This document shows, one piece after another, positions 1 to 11,003 of a DNA stretch of 64,000 nucleotides (positions within the stretch are counted from its first letter, which is position 1; each line of letters starts with the position of its first letter). Location of the stretch: the NCBI GenBank assembly GCA_013399895.1, contig VXBA01005482.1, positions 62,001-126,000 on the forward strand, given 5' to 3'. The notes under the pieces are model-generated. The model was not told the origin of the DNA, searched no databases, and saw only the letters and a list, made by a program, of their open reading frames with translations. The position numbers and the translations under genes are program-made. This stretch comes from Serilophus lunatus (Eukaryota > Chordata > Aves > Passeriformes > Eurylaimidae).

Positions 1-545
1 AGTGGTCCCTCTCTGGACTTGTACCAACAACTCAATGTCCTTCCTGTGCTGGAGATCCCAGAGCTGGATGCAAGGGACACCACTTGTCTCTGATGTCCAT
101 CAGGACTCTGAGACATTGACCACCACCCTGTCCAACCAATGTGTTACCCACCAAACAGTCCACCTGCCTAATCCATCTCCCTCCAATTTAGAAAGAAGGA
201 TGTTGCGGGACAGGCTTTACAGAACCCAGATAAATGACTTCTGCAGCCCTTCCCTTGTCCAATGATGAAATTACTCCACCATAGAAGGCCACTTGGTTGG
301 TGAGGCAGGACTTGCCCTTGGTGAGGCCATTCTGTCTGTACCAAATGGCATCCCTGTCCTCCATGTGTGTTAGCATAACTTCTAGGAAGTTTTCGTCTGT
401 GATCTTCCCAGGCACAGAGGTGAGGTGGACAGGGCAATAGTTCCTAGTGTCCTCCTTTCTACCCTTTTAAAATATAGTTATAATTTTATCCTTTTTCAGG
501 TCCACTGAGGCCTCACCTGACTGCCATGACTTTTCAAATATCAAG
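1..545 (-). mobile_element. CR1 LINE fragment, reverse-transcriptase region with internal deletions
   Basis: Read on the minus strand, positions 415-188 translate to a stretch containing PGKI, then HMEDRD, then KGKSCLTN, then VDKGRA-like residues and VIYL. This is the order found in the finger and early palm part of the CR1 reverse transcriptase (ORF2). Just after VIYL, near 213-235, the reading frame is lost by small deletions, and the stretch that should hold the catalytic aspartate motif is missing. The copy continues to about position 100, then jumps to sequence matching the C-terminal end of the enzyme (CIQLW, QHRKDIELL), so the catalytic middle part is gone. The left end is cut by the window edge. 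It cannot encode a working enzyme. The family assignment rests on my recognition of CR1 protein motifs; the right limit is approximate. Confidence 0.85.
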
Positions 546-2197
546 AAGACAGCAAAGGATAAATTAGAGGTGACAGCATATATAAAACTAGAAGAATAGA
601 TACCAAAAAAAACCCAGCAATTCTGGATTATATTTGTAAACCAAGATATGCTGGGCAAATTGGGTGAAAGTGTTTGGTGAGGTAGCTTGTCTACATACAT
701 TTAGGAGTAACTTCCATGAGACCACTGCCTGAAGAAGAAACTACTATTCAGGAATTCAGTTCTGTCTTTTCCAGCAAATGCAAAATGCCAGAGCTCTGGG
801 CTTGAACATTAACTCCATCGTTTTAGAGTGCCAAAGCTTAAGCTCTGGAACACAACTATTGAACAAGACAAAGATTTTTAAACAGATATTAGGGGTGAGA
901 AAGGGACAAAATAGGAAACATTCTTGTATTTTATACTCCCAAACTGTAAACATGAATCCCTTTTGATATTTCTGAGACACTTTTCTATCATAACATTTCA
1001 GTCCATAAATTCAGACAGATCTGGTGCAGTTACAAGAAAATTAGAGCTGTCTCTTCAAGATATATAAAGTTCAGCCATAGTTCACAGTCACAGTGACTGT
1101 ATTTTCCAAAGCATCCTGTGCAATGTGATAACATGAGCTTCTATCAGCCAGCAACAAAGAATAACAAGATATCACCGTGGATGTTATTTCTGAGAGGCAA
1201 TGATAATTCACTAGTATTTGTGCAGATTACTGAGAACAGGTGTGCAGCAAGGTTGATTCCACTAATTTGTATTAATAGGTGAATTAGGGTATTGTATCTT
1301 TTCACTTTAATTAATTAGAGTGAATTGAGTTAAGGAGTTGACTAGCAACAAATAAAAATTAATGAGGGACCATGCAGTGAAAAGTATTCCTTTATGTGTA
1401 TCAGGTAAGCAGAAATATTTATATGCTGCCTAAATCAGAGACCTTTTGCCTTTTCCCTTCCAACAGCTGAGTGAACTTGCACACTTTGCTGGGAAGGCAT
1501 TGCTGCCTAGCTTTCTGTAAAAGCTTTAGGCATATTTGAAGGTACAAACAACAACAAAACCAAAAAAAATCTCCAATTTCAGGTCCTGCAGATAGGTAAA
1601 AGATGTAAGGAATGGAAAAGCGTTCCAGGCACCGGGAAGGACACATGTAGACTGGCAAACCTGTCTTCACACATTTTGCTTTTCTTGCGTTACTCAGATA
1701 AATTCTTCACAGACTCTGAACTGTAAGAGATCTAGCTCAAACTGTGCTGGGTAACATCAGCACAAAGTGAGTCACCTCTTCTTGATGATAGCCTTTTTCT
1801 TTTTGCTAGTATATTTTGAGTCCCTGTCATGTATACCTACATAACACAAATAAAATACTGCTTTAGTAACATGTGTCCCTTTGTGTTGAAATATCTGAAT
1901 CACAGAAATTTGCCCGCACAAGCAGAGACCTGTGCAGTTCACCCCTATGCCAAAATAGGCTTGTTCTCTACAATTATTCTGAAAGGATTGTCTCAACTGG
2001 TAGAAATTTCAAGGCATGTGATTTCTGCCACTTCTCTTGCAGAGGATTTGACAAACCTATAATTTCTAGGTTCAAAAAGCTTTTAACTCCTATATTTTAG
2101 TCTCAAAAGATCACTCCATTGACATTAATTTTGCAGAGGAATGAAAAACATGGCATCTAGTTTTCCCCACTGTTAATAGAGTTATCTGTGGATAGCT
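546..2197. other. Unique non-coding stretch
   Basis: No gene or recognised repeat is visible. The sequence is AT-rich with stop codons in all frames. The only structure I noted is a 17-base near-palindrome at 1084-1100. Confidence 0.6.
1084..1100. repeat. 17-bp inverted repeat
   Basis: Two perfect 8-base arms, ACAGTCAC and GTGACTGT, are separated by one A. Such a dyad could bind a dimeric factor but could also be chance. Confidence 0.4.
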
Positions 2198-3037
2198 ACA
2201 CAGAATCGTAGAGTAGAGATCATTTCATCCAGCCCTCTTTCTCAGAGCAGGTTGCTCAGAGCCTTATGCAGTGAAGTTTTGAATATTTTCATAACAGACT
2301 CTACCATCTGTCATAGTTCCAGACTCCAGTATTCGATCACCTTCACAATGAAAAGGTTTTTTTTCCTCTGCTAAAGTAGACTTTCATGTGTTTTAGTTTT
2401 TGCCTGTTGCCTTTTCTCTGGTCACTGAGAAGAGTCTATCTTCATATTCTTTACTCCCCACACATCAGGTATTGAATACATGAATGTGGGTGACAATATG
2501 GCATACACATGCCCCCCTGAGTTCTCTTCTCCAGGCTGAACAGTTCCAGGTCTCTCAGACTCTCCTAGGAAATGAGATGCTGCATTCCCTTAATAAGGTT
2601 CATGGTCTTTTGCTGGACTTGCTGCAGCGTATCTATGACCCTCTTGTACTGGGGAGCCCAGTGCTGGTCACAGAATTCCAGGAAGTGCCTCACCAGTGTT
2701 AAGTAGAGAGGAAAAAGCCCTCCCTTGGCCTGCTGGCAATGCTTTCCCTCATGCAGCCCAGGAGGCTGTTAGTCTTCCGTGCTGCAAGAGAATGTTATTG
2801 GGTCATGTTCATTTGGAATCCACCAGGACACTCAGGTCTTTTTCTGTCAGGCAGCTTCCCAGATAGTCAGCTCCAGCATTACTGATGTTTGGGGTTGTTA
2901 TTCTCTAGGTGCAGGACTTTGCACTTGACATTGTCAAACTTCATGAGATTGCTGCCGTCCCACTTCTCCAGCGTGTTGATATTCCCCTGAGTGGCAGCAC
3001 AGCCATCTGGTGTATCATCCCCTCTGAATCTTTCTTT
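2198..3037 (-). mobile_element. Old CR1 LINE copy, 5'-truncated, with 3' UTR
   Basis: On the minus strand the segment near 3035-2880 translates to DDTPDGCAATQ, then LMKF, then CKVLHLENNNP. In CR1 this order lies just downstream of the catalytic FADD box of the reverse transcriptase. The copy therefore starts about a dozen residues after the active site and cannot be catalytic. It runs on through the thumb-like region (recognisable in antisense as TGGGGAGCCCAGTGCTGG near 2650) and into the 3' UTR, ending near the antisense of a typical CR1 tail around 2198. Stops and shifts are frequent, so this is an old insertion. Both limits are approximate. Confidence 0.85.
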
Positions 3038-3968
3038 GGGCAAAGAATATACATTGGACCATGCAAGTCTGTAATCCACATTCAGTTGGATTACATCTGA
3101 GATCAAACTTGGCCTGACTCAATTTGTGTTGCTCCAGAGGCACAAAAATGTCATTGCAAGGTTTTCGAAAATTATGCTAGACCTTACAAAGCCTATGATG
3201 AGGAGAAAGGCCCTGCTGCTGTAGATGCATCTTACACTTACAATGACATAAATACCCTTTCATTCATTTTTTAATTCAAAATAACAAACCTCTCCTAAAA
3301 TTACACAGAAAAATTTAGATTTAATACACTTATTCCCTGAGCATACCACCCATCCTGATCCACATCCTTTGTTTCTACAAGTGATCAAGTAATTTTCTCA
3401 ATAGTGAATGTATTTTATCTTTTTTTGGCAGCAACATTTTCCTCAACATATTTGATATTAAAGAAGCCATCTGCCTTTACTACTCAGCTCACTTAAGTAG
3501 TGAGTTCATTATGCACATAGTATTCTGTACCCACTGTGTCCTGGAGGAAATGTAATGCATTGGCATATTGGCAGCAAGGGCAGTAATGGTGGGCCAAAGG
3601 ATTTATTATCAAATAAATCTTGCATGACAAGTATCTGAGAGAGGCTCAGGTAGAGCCACTATTAAGGAGTAACAGTAAAGCAGCACCATATAAGACAGAG
3701 GCTTCTCACACAGAAAAAATAAAACCAACTATAAACCCCAAACTCTCAGGGTTTATTCTGACTTGAATGATTCAGCTTTTTTACCTCTTCAAAATACAGA
3801 AGATTTATTATTTCTAAAGTACTTCAAATGAAAGAATCACAATTTTGTCATGAAACACTAGTGCCATTTTCTGTGCAATACTGATGTTTTCTTGGAAGAC
3901 ATCCATCCAGATACCAGCCAGACTCAACTTTGCTAAATTTTTGAGATCAAACAACAAATTAACTATTT

Positions 3969-4002
3969 AGTATATATTATTATATTATATATATATAGTA
4001 TG
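3969..4002. repeat. AT-rich simple repeat
   Basis: This is an imperfect run of TA and TTA units. Confidence 0.8.
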
Positions 4003-6327
4003 AAAATTAAAAAATACATTGTAATGATAAGATGAAATGGCTCAGATAATATATACCAGACACTGGTCAGGATGACTTTCATGTTGATACAAGTAAAAGG
4101 TTTCTATGGTATAGAAAGAATGAGTAATAAAAGTCATTTATACAAACATACTCTTTGCTCTCAGAGGTTACAACCACAGTATATGGCAGAGTGCTTGGGG
4201 AACCTTCTTCTGTATTGCAGGATAATCCCATGACCCAGACAAATATACAAAAGCCTGCTCTCAGTTTCAAATCAGACTAAAAATCCCATATATATCTATG
4301 GTAAGCAACATCAGAATCACAGTAGGAGAAACTATCAGGCTTTCCTTTTGGACCAAAACATCAAAACAGATGACTGGACAGCTAGACGCTGCCTGGGCAA
4401 ATAGATATGTCTCTAGGGCTGCATTAGATATGATGTACATGCACAGTTCACTGGGAATACCACGTGGAGAGCCTGCAGTCAGCCCCAGTGTTGTTCCTAT
4501 AGGATCATAATACTGAAGGACAATTATTTCAGTCTCATTCTGCTGTAGATAACCCTCAATACAGTTTTGGCACCCCATTCTTTAGTGAGTTGCAGCTAAA
4601 ACAGCCTATTGCAACATCACAAAGATCATCATGTGTGTCACACACTCTCTAGCATCCAACTCCCTGTCATTATTTAGGCAACAATAACAACAACTGACAG
4701 CCACAACTTCATTTATAGGATAGCAGCTTCCATGCTTTTTTTTTCTGGAAATCTCATTATGCGCCTGTAGTTCTGAATTTCACTTTTGAAACTGAATTTT
4801 CAGTTGGCCCCCGACTTCTTGCATCATTGCTATAACCATAGGGTTTGGAACTGTCAGGTTCAGGAGTTCATCTCCAAGTGTTCAAGGTCATAAACTAAGA
4901 GAGAGATCTGAAAAAGACTAGGCAGAAGTCCGAAACTACACTGGAAATATGAAGGAAGTAAAGATCCTGGGATATGCTGATGAGAAGGTAAAGGCATAAT
5001 AGCTCAGGAAGATACTAGATCTTCATCAGCGTAATACAACTATGCCCTCTTGTCAGGATGGAGCAATTAATAAAAGCCATCCTGTATGTTTGCTTTATTT
5101 GTGGAGAGGTACATGATGTTCAGAGTTCAAAATTCTGACATGGCCCTTAAAAAGAAAAATAATTAATAATCTGACTATGTTGGAAAACAACTCTGAAACC
5201 AACCAGGTGTCTTCTTGGCACAGAAGTTCTTTCAGATAAAAATCAAGCTGGAATATTTGGGTGGGTTGGGTTTTTTCCATTTTGTTTTAATAAGTCAATA
5301 TGACTGCAAGCCAAGATTAAACAGTGAGAAAGAGATGAAGTATTCTACCCAGCTTTATAGTGCCTGCAGGCTATGCCGACTACAATACCTTTCAACACCA
5401 TTCTCTGTCTCATTGTGAGGAATAAAAAAACTAAAAACTCTTTTTTGCAAAAGCGGCTGAGTCATTAAGAATAAAACATGATTTTTGGAGAAAAAAAAAG
5501 TCGTGGTAGAACAACCTGCAGCTGACACCATCTGCTCTAAAAGAGCAGAGTTGCTAAACGCCATAAAAAATCTTTGAGGTAATTGAAATCTGTAGGCAAT
5601 CTCTCTTTTTCTGTATTATGCAGAAACACTGACTTTGAATACTCGGGCTTCTACAAAAGGCAGGCAAGGCAGACATAGTTCATGCAGCCTAAGGGATTTC
5701 CTTCTCTCTCTTAAATATTGAAAAGCATATAATGATCATGCTAACAAGAGGTGTTCCAGTTTATCTGGGAATTAGGAAAAGCAGACTTTTAGGGAAAAGG
5801 AAAGCCCATAGACAAAGTATATGGTTTGTACTGACTCAAAATGATTTATGTTGATTCTTTATTTCCCCAAAATTTATCAGAGAATGGATGATGAAAACAC
5901 ATAATGACTGGTGTCATGGAGTGTGATCTACTTATTGCAAGGAATTGTGAGTCAAGGGATGAGGTCTAATCCTAACCTTGACAGGTTTTAGATTGTGTGT
6001 CTTACTGGTTTCTTTTTGTGGCCTCTCTATTCATTTACCTAAGTTTTCATGTGTGGAAACATGGAATATTACTTTTCATTAGTTACTGGACTTTTTTTTT
6101 AAATCATTGCTAAGGTTTTTGCCTTAACTTTACCCTCAATTTTCCCCTCACCTCTGGAGGTATAGGAAGAAATTTCCATTTCCTTTCACCATGTAAGTGT
6201 AAATTCCTCTGCCTTTGCTTGTCAGTGGAGATCCTAGAGCCTAATTTCCCTTCACTACTGAACCCAGTGTTTGTGTAGCACCTAACACAAAAGGAGCTTG
6301 TCTAGTGCAGCAGTCACCGTCATCGCA

Positions 6328-6356
6328 GCAGCTACTACCACAACAGCAACAACAAT
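6328..6356 (+). repeat. Imperfect CAR trinucleotide tract
   Basis: The tract is built from interrupted CAG, CTA and CAA triplets. It is short and not in a credible reading frame. Confidence 0.6.
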
Positions 6357-6610
6357 GCGTCCTTTGCAGTATTTTGTAGTTGTCACTGAATTTCTTCCTT
6401 CAGATTCAATTAAAAATGCTTAAGCAACGATTTGAATGACAAGATCATTAAATTGTGATATTAAAAGGTATTTTGATTTTTTTAATCATGAGCAGAAATA
6501 TGTTCTGCTGCCTGTGTGGTTCATATGTATGCATCCTGTCTACTGATAAAATCTTTTTGATGTGGAAAAGAATGATTGTTTTAATGGATATGATTTATTT
6601 CTTGATATTA

Positions 6611-6650
6611 TTTTAATTAACTCATTTGCATATGCATTGATTAATGGCAG
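6611..6650. promoter_or_regulatory. Possible homeodomain/POU motif cluster
   Basis: The stretch contains TTTTAATTAA, then ATTTGCATATGCAT at 6624-6637, then GATTAATGG. ATTTGCAT is the classic octamer on one strand. Joined to ATGCAT it is one base away from the palindromic Oct-dimer element ATGCATATGCAT. POU and homeodomain proteins are known to bind such sites. That this patch is an enhancer is my inference; AT-rich DNA can produce such motifs by chance. Confidence 0.3.
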
Positions 6651-8212
6651 AAGAGTTAAGAGAATTTTTGCAGTGGTAGAAAGTAGAATAGGAAAATAGG
6701 GAAGGGGGCAGAGGAGAAAACACCCCAACACATGGGAAACAAGCTCCGGGGTATTGTCCCTTCTCTGCCTAGGCACTTCATCATGATTTTGAGAGACTGT
6801 GCAAAGAGATAGTGTCCACCAGTCTGACAAGTCCTAAATTATTACTCTTTTGCATTATTTATTTTTCTTTCCATGTGCCCAAACCATGACACAAGCGTGA
6901 GTGAGAGAGACACAGTGTGTCACAGTATTAATACAATATTCATAGCTGCATCATAGAAGTACTGGAGTTACAGATAAATTGAAGTCTCTTCACCATATTC
7001 ACTAGGCCAACAGTCCTAAATCCACAACTTGTGCAATACAAAGTATTGGCTGAAGGAGGCCTGCGGCAAGACCAGCAAACTAAGCTAAAATTTCTGGAGG
7101 CCCATTTAAATGCTCTGTCTATCAAGAGACAGAATAAAGTCAAGCAATAAAGAACAGTTAATGTATCATGCTGTGTGAACTCAAAGAGCTTAAATGAAGG
7201 TCATAGGGCTCAATACTTGAGGAAATGTAAGAGTTCAAAGATTCTGCCTTTAGAATTCAATTTTTTCTAAGAGCTGGTTCATCATTCATAGCACTAAAAA
7301 TAATGATTTCCTGCAATAAATATGAGCAGATGGAACATGGCAGATCCACAACTGCTGTCAATTGTCATAGTTTCATATGACTAATGGAGTCAGAACAATG
7401 CTCGTCGACCAAGGATCTGTCCCGCACTGTGCTCATATGCGTTGCTTGTATGTTAGAAGCCAACCAGCATTTCTAGGCTAAAGAAGAATTCTAATTCCTC
7501 ATTAGAAAAAGTACAATTTCTCCCTTTCCAATGCAGAGGAAGATCATGCCGGCGTGGAGCTTGAATCTAGAATCTGTGTATTTAATTTTCATCCTGACAC
7601 AGAGCATGTCTCATTGCCTTTACATCTCCTTTCTAGACATCACATGTTGAACAAAGTTTAACTTGCTGCCTAAGGGCAGGTCATGTCTATTGAAGTGCTT
7701 GTGGTCTCTACTTCCACTGACCAAACCTGTTTTTATTCTAGACTTTGTAATATCTGGCTAGTTTTCATAGTGATGTCTTCCATGAATTCCCTACCAAACA
7801 TTTCCAAGCATTCTCCAGAAATTCTTTTGCACACCTATTTCCCTTTCACCAAGCAGCCAGACTAAAATAGAAAATTATTGCTCTCAGTGAAATGGAATCA
7901 AAACATTATGTAAAATCTGTATTAGCCAAATTTGAGAAAATTGTATTGTTCTTCATTTACCATTAGAAAGTAACATAAACAATGGCCACGTGATTAGTTT
8001 TTGTAATACTGCTGTGAAGCAGTGAAGATTAGAAAAGAGGAATTGAAGCTCAAAGCCTTGATGGGAGGAAAGGAATCTATTAAGTTGTTCCTAGTTAATC
8101 TTTATTCCCACCTCCTGACCTTAAATTAGTATCTGAAACAGGAGTGTCCAGGTTTGGTGGACAAATCATTGGTTAATAAATTATGGATATGGATGTATCA
8201 AAGAAATAAGAA

Positions 8213-8218
8213 TTTATT
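8213..8218 (-). promoter_or_regulatory. Probable LTR polyadenylation signal
   Basis: AATAAA on the minus strand lies 74 bases from the LTR 3' end. The related element at 41843-43507 has the same hexamer 72 bases from its 3' end. Confidence 0.55.
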
Positions 8219-8318
8219 ATATGAGGGAGGAAAAATTAACTTAAAAATATTAAAATACCAAAAACTCACAGAAGAAAACCCAACAACCACTTTCCAAAAA
8301 CTCAAAACGACTCATCAG

Positions 8319-8346
8319 ACACACACACACACCAATCCCCCCCCCC
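8319..8346 (+). repeat. AC repeat followed by a C run
   Basis: Seven AC units (8319-8332) are followed by ten C (8337-8346), inside the LTR-like element. Confidence 0.85.
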
Positions 8347-8748
8347 ATCAGGAAATAAACAAACCAAAAAGAGAAATTTGTTCCCTGTTTCAATGTCCAA
8401 AGGTGCAGTTGATTCAAGGTAGATGGCAGGGGGGCGTTAGCACATGGGAGGCAACAATGAGATGATTGCTGGCAGGTGGACGCTTGCTGTCTGCCGCTGG
8501 CTGGTCTTTGGAACACGCCACCAGAGAGAAGAGACAACCCACAGAGCACATGGTAATTTCCAAGATGGTGGACACTGAAAAACCGGGCACTGAGACTACT
8601 TTCTTCTCCAATGACTCCCAGGCGTGAAAGAGAGCAACGACTGGGGAATTCTTTGATTATAGTCTTCTGACTCTATCAGAATCTCCACCCTGCGCGCCTC
8701 CCCCAGTCCACCCCAAAAAGGGGCGGTCTTGCTCCTCGCTGAATCCCC

Positions 8749-8753
8749 ATTGG
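8749..8753 (-). promoter_or_regulatory. CCAAT box of the LTR-like element
   Basis: CCAATGGG on the minus strand is followed, in that direction, by a GC box and a TATAAT-like sequence. This is a plausible LTR promoter layout. The other large element has CCAATGGG at its equivalent place (42351-42355). Confidence 0.4.
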
Positions 8754-9781
8754 TCTTTCTGATCCCATCCCACCCTGGCTGTGCCCCAGCTCTGCCTCTG
8801 GACTCTACCTTCAGAGCCCTGCCATGGGTCTAAACCAACGTGGCACCGTCATGTGCCGCCACCAGGCTTCCGCCATTACAGCCACCAACTGATGGGCCAG
8901 AGGGGGCTTGCTTGCCGTCACGTGCCTGTGTGCCCAGCTTTGGTGTCGCACTCACCCCACCGCCTCTACCACCACACCAGCAGTGATGGCTCTACCTTAC
9001 CCTCGCCTTTTGCCTCCTTCATGGCACCATGCCCACCACCGTGGCTGCAGCTGGGCAGCGAAACAGGATACGGACCGGGAACAGGACTGGGACTGCCCTT
9101 GCCCTGCTGGGCTGGGCTGAGATCCCGCGCATCTGTGCCAGTATCTCTGCAGTCCTAGTGCCTGCAATAGCAGGTATGCCGTGCCACAGGTTCCTCTGAG
9201 CTCCCAGGAACACCCAGGTCCTCCCAGCTGTTCCAGCATCCTGGCGCACACTGGGCAGCCCCGGCCCTCTGCAGCGCCACATCGCCACCACTGGTGTTTA
9301 CTCTGTGCACCCCGGCTGTGGTCACCATGCGCTGTGCCCCAGTGCCGGCCACCAAGCTCCCAGCCCCCCTGGCCTCCTGGCACCACTGCGGCATTGCTCG
9401 AGCAAACTGCACAGCACCAGACACACATGGAACCTGGGGAGATGCCACGCCATGACCAGGTGCCGTGAAAACCTCTCTTTCCTGGTAATCCCCGTTCACC
9501 CGAGCATTCGCAGGCATTCCAGGTTGTCCTTGCGATCATGGGGGCAGCATGCACCACAAGATCATGGTCTCCTCGCCTCCCTCTCCTCTCGTCCTCTCTT
9601 GTCCAAGTCCCATATGTCCCCTCCACTTCCTCTGAAGAAATCACACATGAACCAAGGGGTAACAGGGTGGGGGAGGGGAGGGGCGGGGAGGAAGTGAGGA
9701 AGGAAAAAAAAATCTTTCTATTTAAAACTGAGTTAATACAGGAAAAGTTTTTCCCAGCCTCAGCTAACCCGTGACAAGGAG

Positions 9782-10182
9782 ATATTTTGTTTTCGTCATC
9801 CATATCAATTATTTGGTTTTGTCTTTGCTGTCAAGAAGACTATACCCATAATTTTCAGAGACACAAGACAAAGCTGTGTGAATTCCCATTCCTGTCTCCT
9901 TTTTTCGTAATTTGCATTATTTTATCTTAAGCATCCATATACAAAGCCTAAAGAGGTAACCACACAACAATTAAAAGCTAAGAAATGCAGTTGCCAGCAT
10001 ACACTTACAAAGGGTTCACAAATCCTTAAGTATACAGTTATGTTTTACTGTAGCCATTGACTAAAGCCCTGTACACAGAAAGAGCAAAATACATAAGAGT
10101 CCTTTAAACAAAACAAACCAAAAAACCACACACACAAAAAATCAAAAACAAAATAACAAAAAACCCCAAACCAAACACCTAA
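9782..10182. other. Unique stretch ending in an A-rich tract
   Basis: I see no gene. The last 75 bases (about 10107-10181) are A-rich with C interruptions and lie directly against the 5' end of the next CR1 copy. Confidence 0.6.
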
Positions 10183-11003
10183 GTAAGTTTGTCTGTACTA
10201 AATTGAGAGGAGCTGTTGACTCACTCAAAGGCAGAGAGAATCCCTGCAGAGAGACCATAACAAACTAGAGGATTGGGCAATCACCGGCCACATGAAATTT
10301 AATAAGGGAAAATGCTGGATTCTGCATCTGGGATGGGGCAATGGGGTAACCCTAGATGTACATATAGACTAGGGAATGAGATGCTGGAAAGCAGTGCCAC
10401 AGTAGAGGATCTGGGAGTCTTGGTCGATGGTGAGCTGAATCTGGGTCAGCAGTGTCCTGGCAGCCAGGAGGGCCAACCATGTCCTGGGGGACATCAGGCA
10501 AAGCATCACCAGGTGGTCGAGGGAGAGGATTGTCCTGTTCTGCTCTGTACTGAGGCAGCCTCACCTTGAATATTGTATGCAGTTTTGGGCACCACAATAT
10601 TTGAAAGATATTAAACTATTAGACAGTGTCCAAAGGAGGGCATGAAGATGATGAAGACTCTAGAGGGGAAGTCACTTGGTTTGCTCAGCTTAGAGAAGAC
10701 CGAGGGGAGATCTCATTGCAGTCTACAACTTGAGGCAATGGTCTGAAGTTGTGTCAGAGGAGGTTTAGGCTGGATATTAGGAAAAGTTTCTCCCCCAGAG
10801 GATGGCTCAGCACTGGAATAGGCTCCTCAGGGATAAGGAGCTTGTGATGGCACTAAGCTGCCAAAGTTCGAGAAGCGTTTGGACAACACTCTCAGGCACA
10901 TAGTGTGTTTCTTGGGGCTTTCCTGAGCAAGAACTGGAGTTGGACTTCTATTATCCTTGTTGTTCCCTTCCAATGCAGGACATTCTGATTCTATGATTCT
11001 AAG
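10183..11003 (+). mobile_element. CR1 LINE copy, 5'-truncated, complete 3' end
   Basis: The copy begins around the catalytic FADD region of the reverse transcriptase, which is damaged by a small deletion. It continues through sequence coding for KMLDS-like and VEDLGVLVDGEL residues, which belong to the CR1 ORF2 region after the active site. Further on the frame breaks repeatedly. The 3' UTR ends at the avian CR1 tail GATTCTATGATTCTA (near 10987-11001). An A-rich tract lies against its 5' end. It is non-functional and moderately old. Confidence 0.88.

Larger units (their letters stand above)
3038..8139. other. Unique non-coding stretch with AT microsatellite and motif patches
   Basis: I see no gene. 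The longest open frame (4267-4578, minus, 103 codons) has no recognisable domain. Local features are an AT-rich repeat at 3969-4002, an imperfect CAA/CAG tract at 6328-6356, an Oct-like palindrome at 6624-6637 inside a TAAT-rich patch, and a small CpG cluster near 7402-7442. Confidence 0.6.
8145..9776 (-). mobile_element. GC-rich LTR-like insertion (probable solo LTR of an endogenous retrovirus)
   Basis: The element starts TGTCCAGG and ends CCCGTGACA on the plus strand, so it has the TG...CA ends of a retroviral LTR. It is flanked by an exact 5-bp duplication AGGAG (8140-8144 and 9777-9781). The minus strand appears to be the transcribed orientation: there is a CCAAT box at 8749-8753, a GC box near 8720, a TATAAT-like sequence near 8655-8661, and AATAAA at 8218-8213, 74 bases before the 3' end. 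The upstream kilobase is very GC-rich, which leaves long chance open frames on both strands (up to 268 codons). None resembles a retroviral gene. A similar element lies at 41843-43507. A solo LTR left by recombination is the simplest reading; a non-autonomous LTR element is the alternative. Confidence 0.75.

Noticed and set aside
8997..9803. A 268-codon minus-strand open frame
   Set aside because: It lies in the GC-rich LTR-like element, overlaps other long frames on both strands, runs past the LTR boundary and shows no domain. GC-rich DNA has few stop codons, so this is expected by chance.
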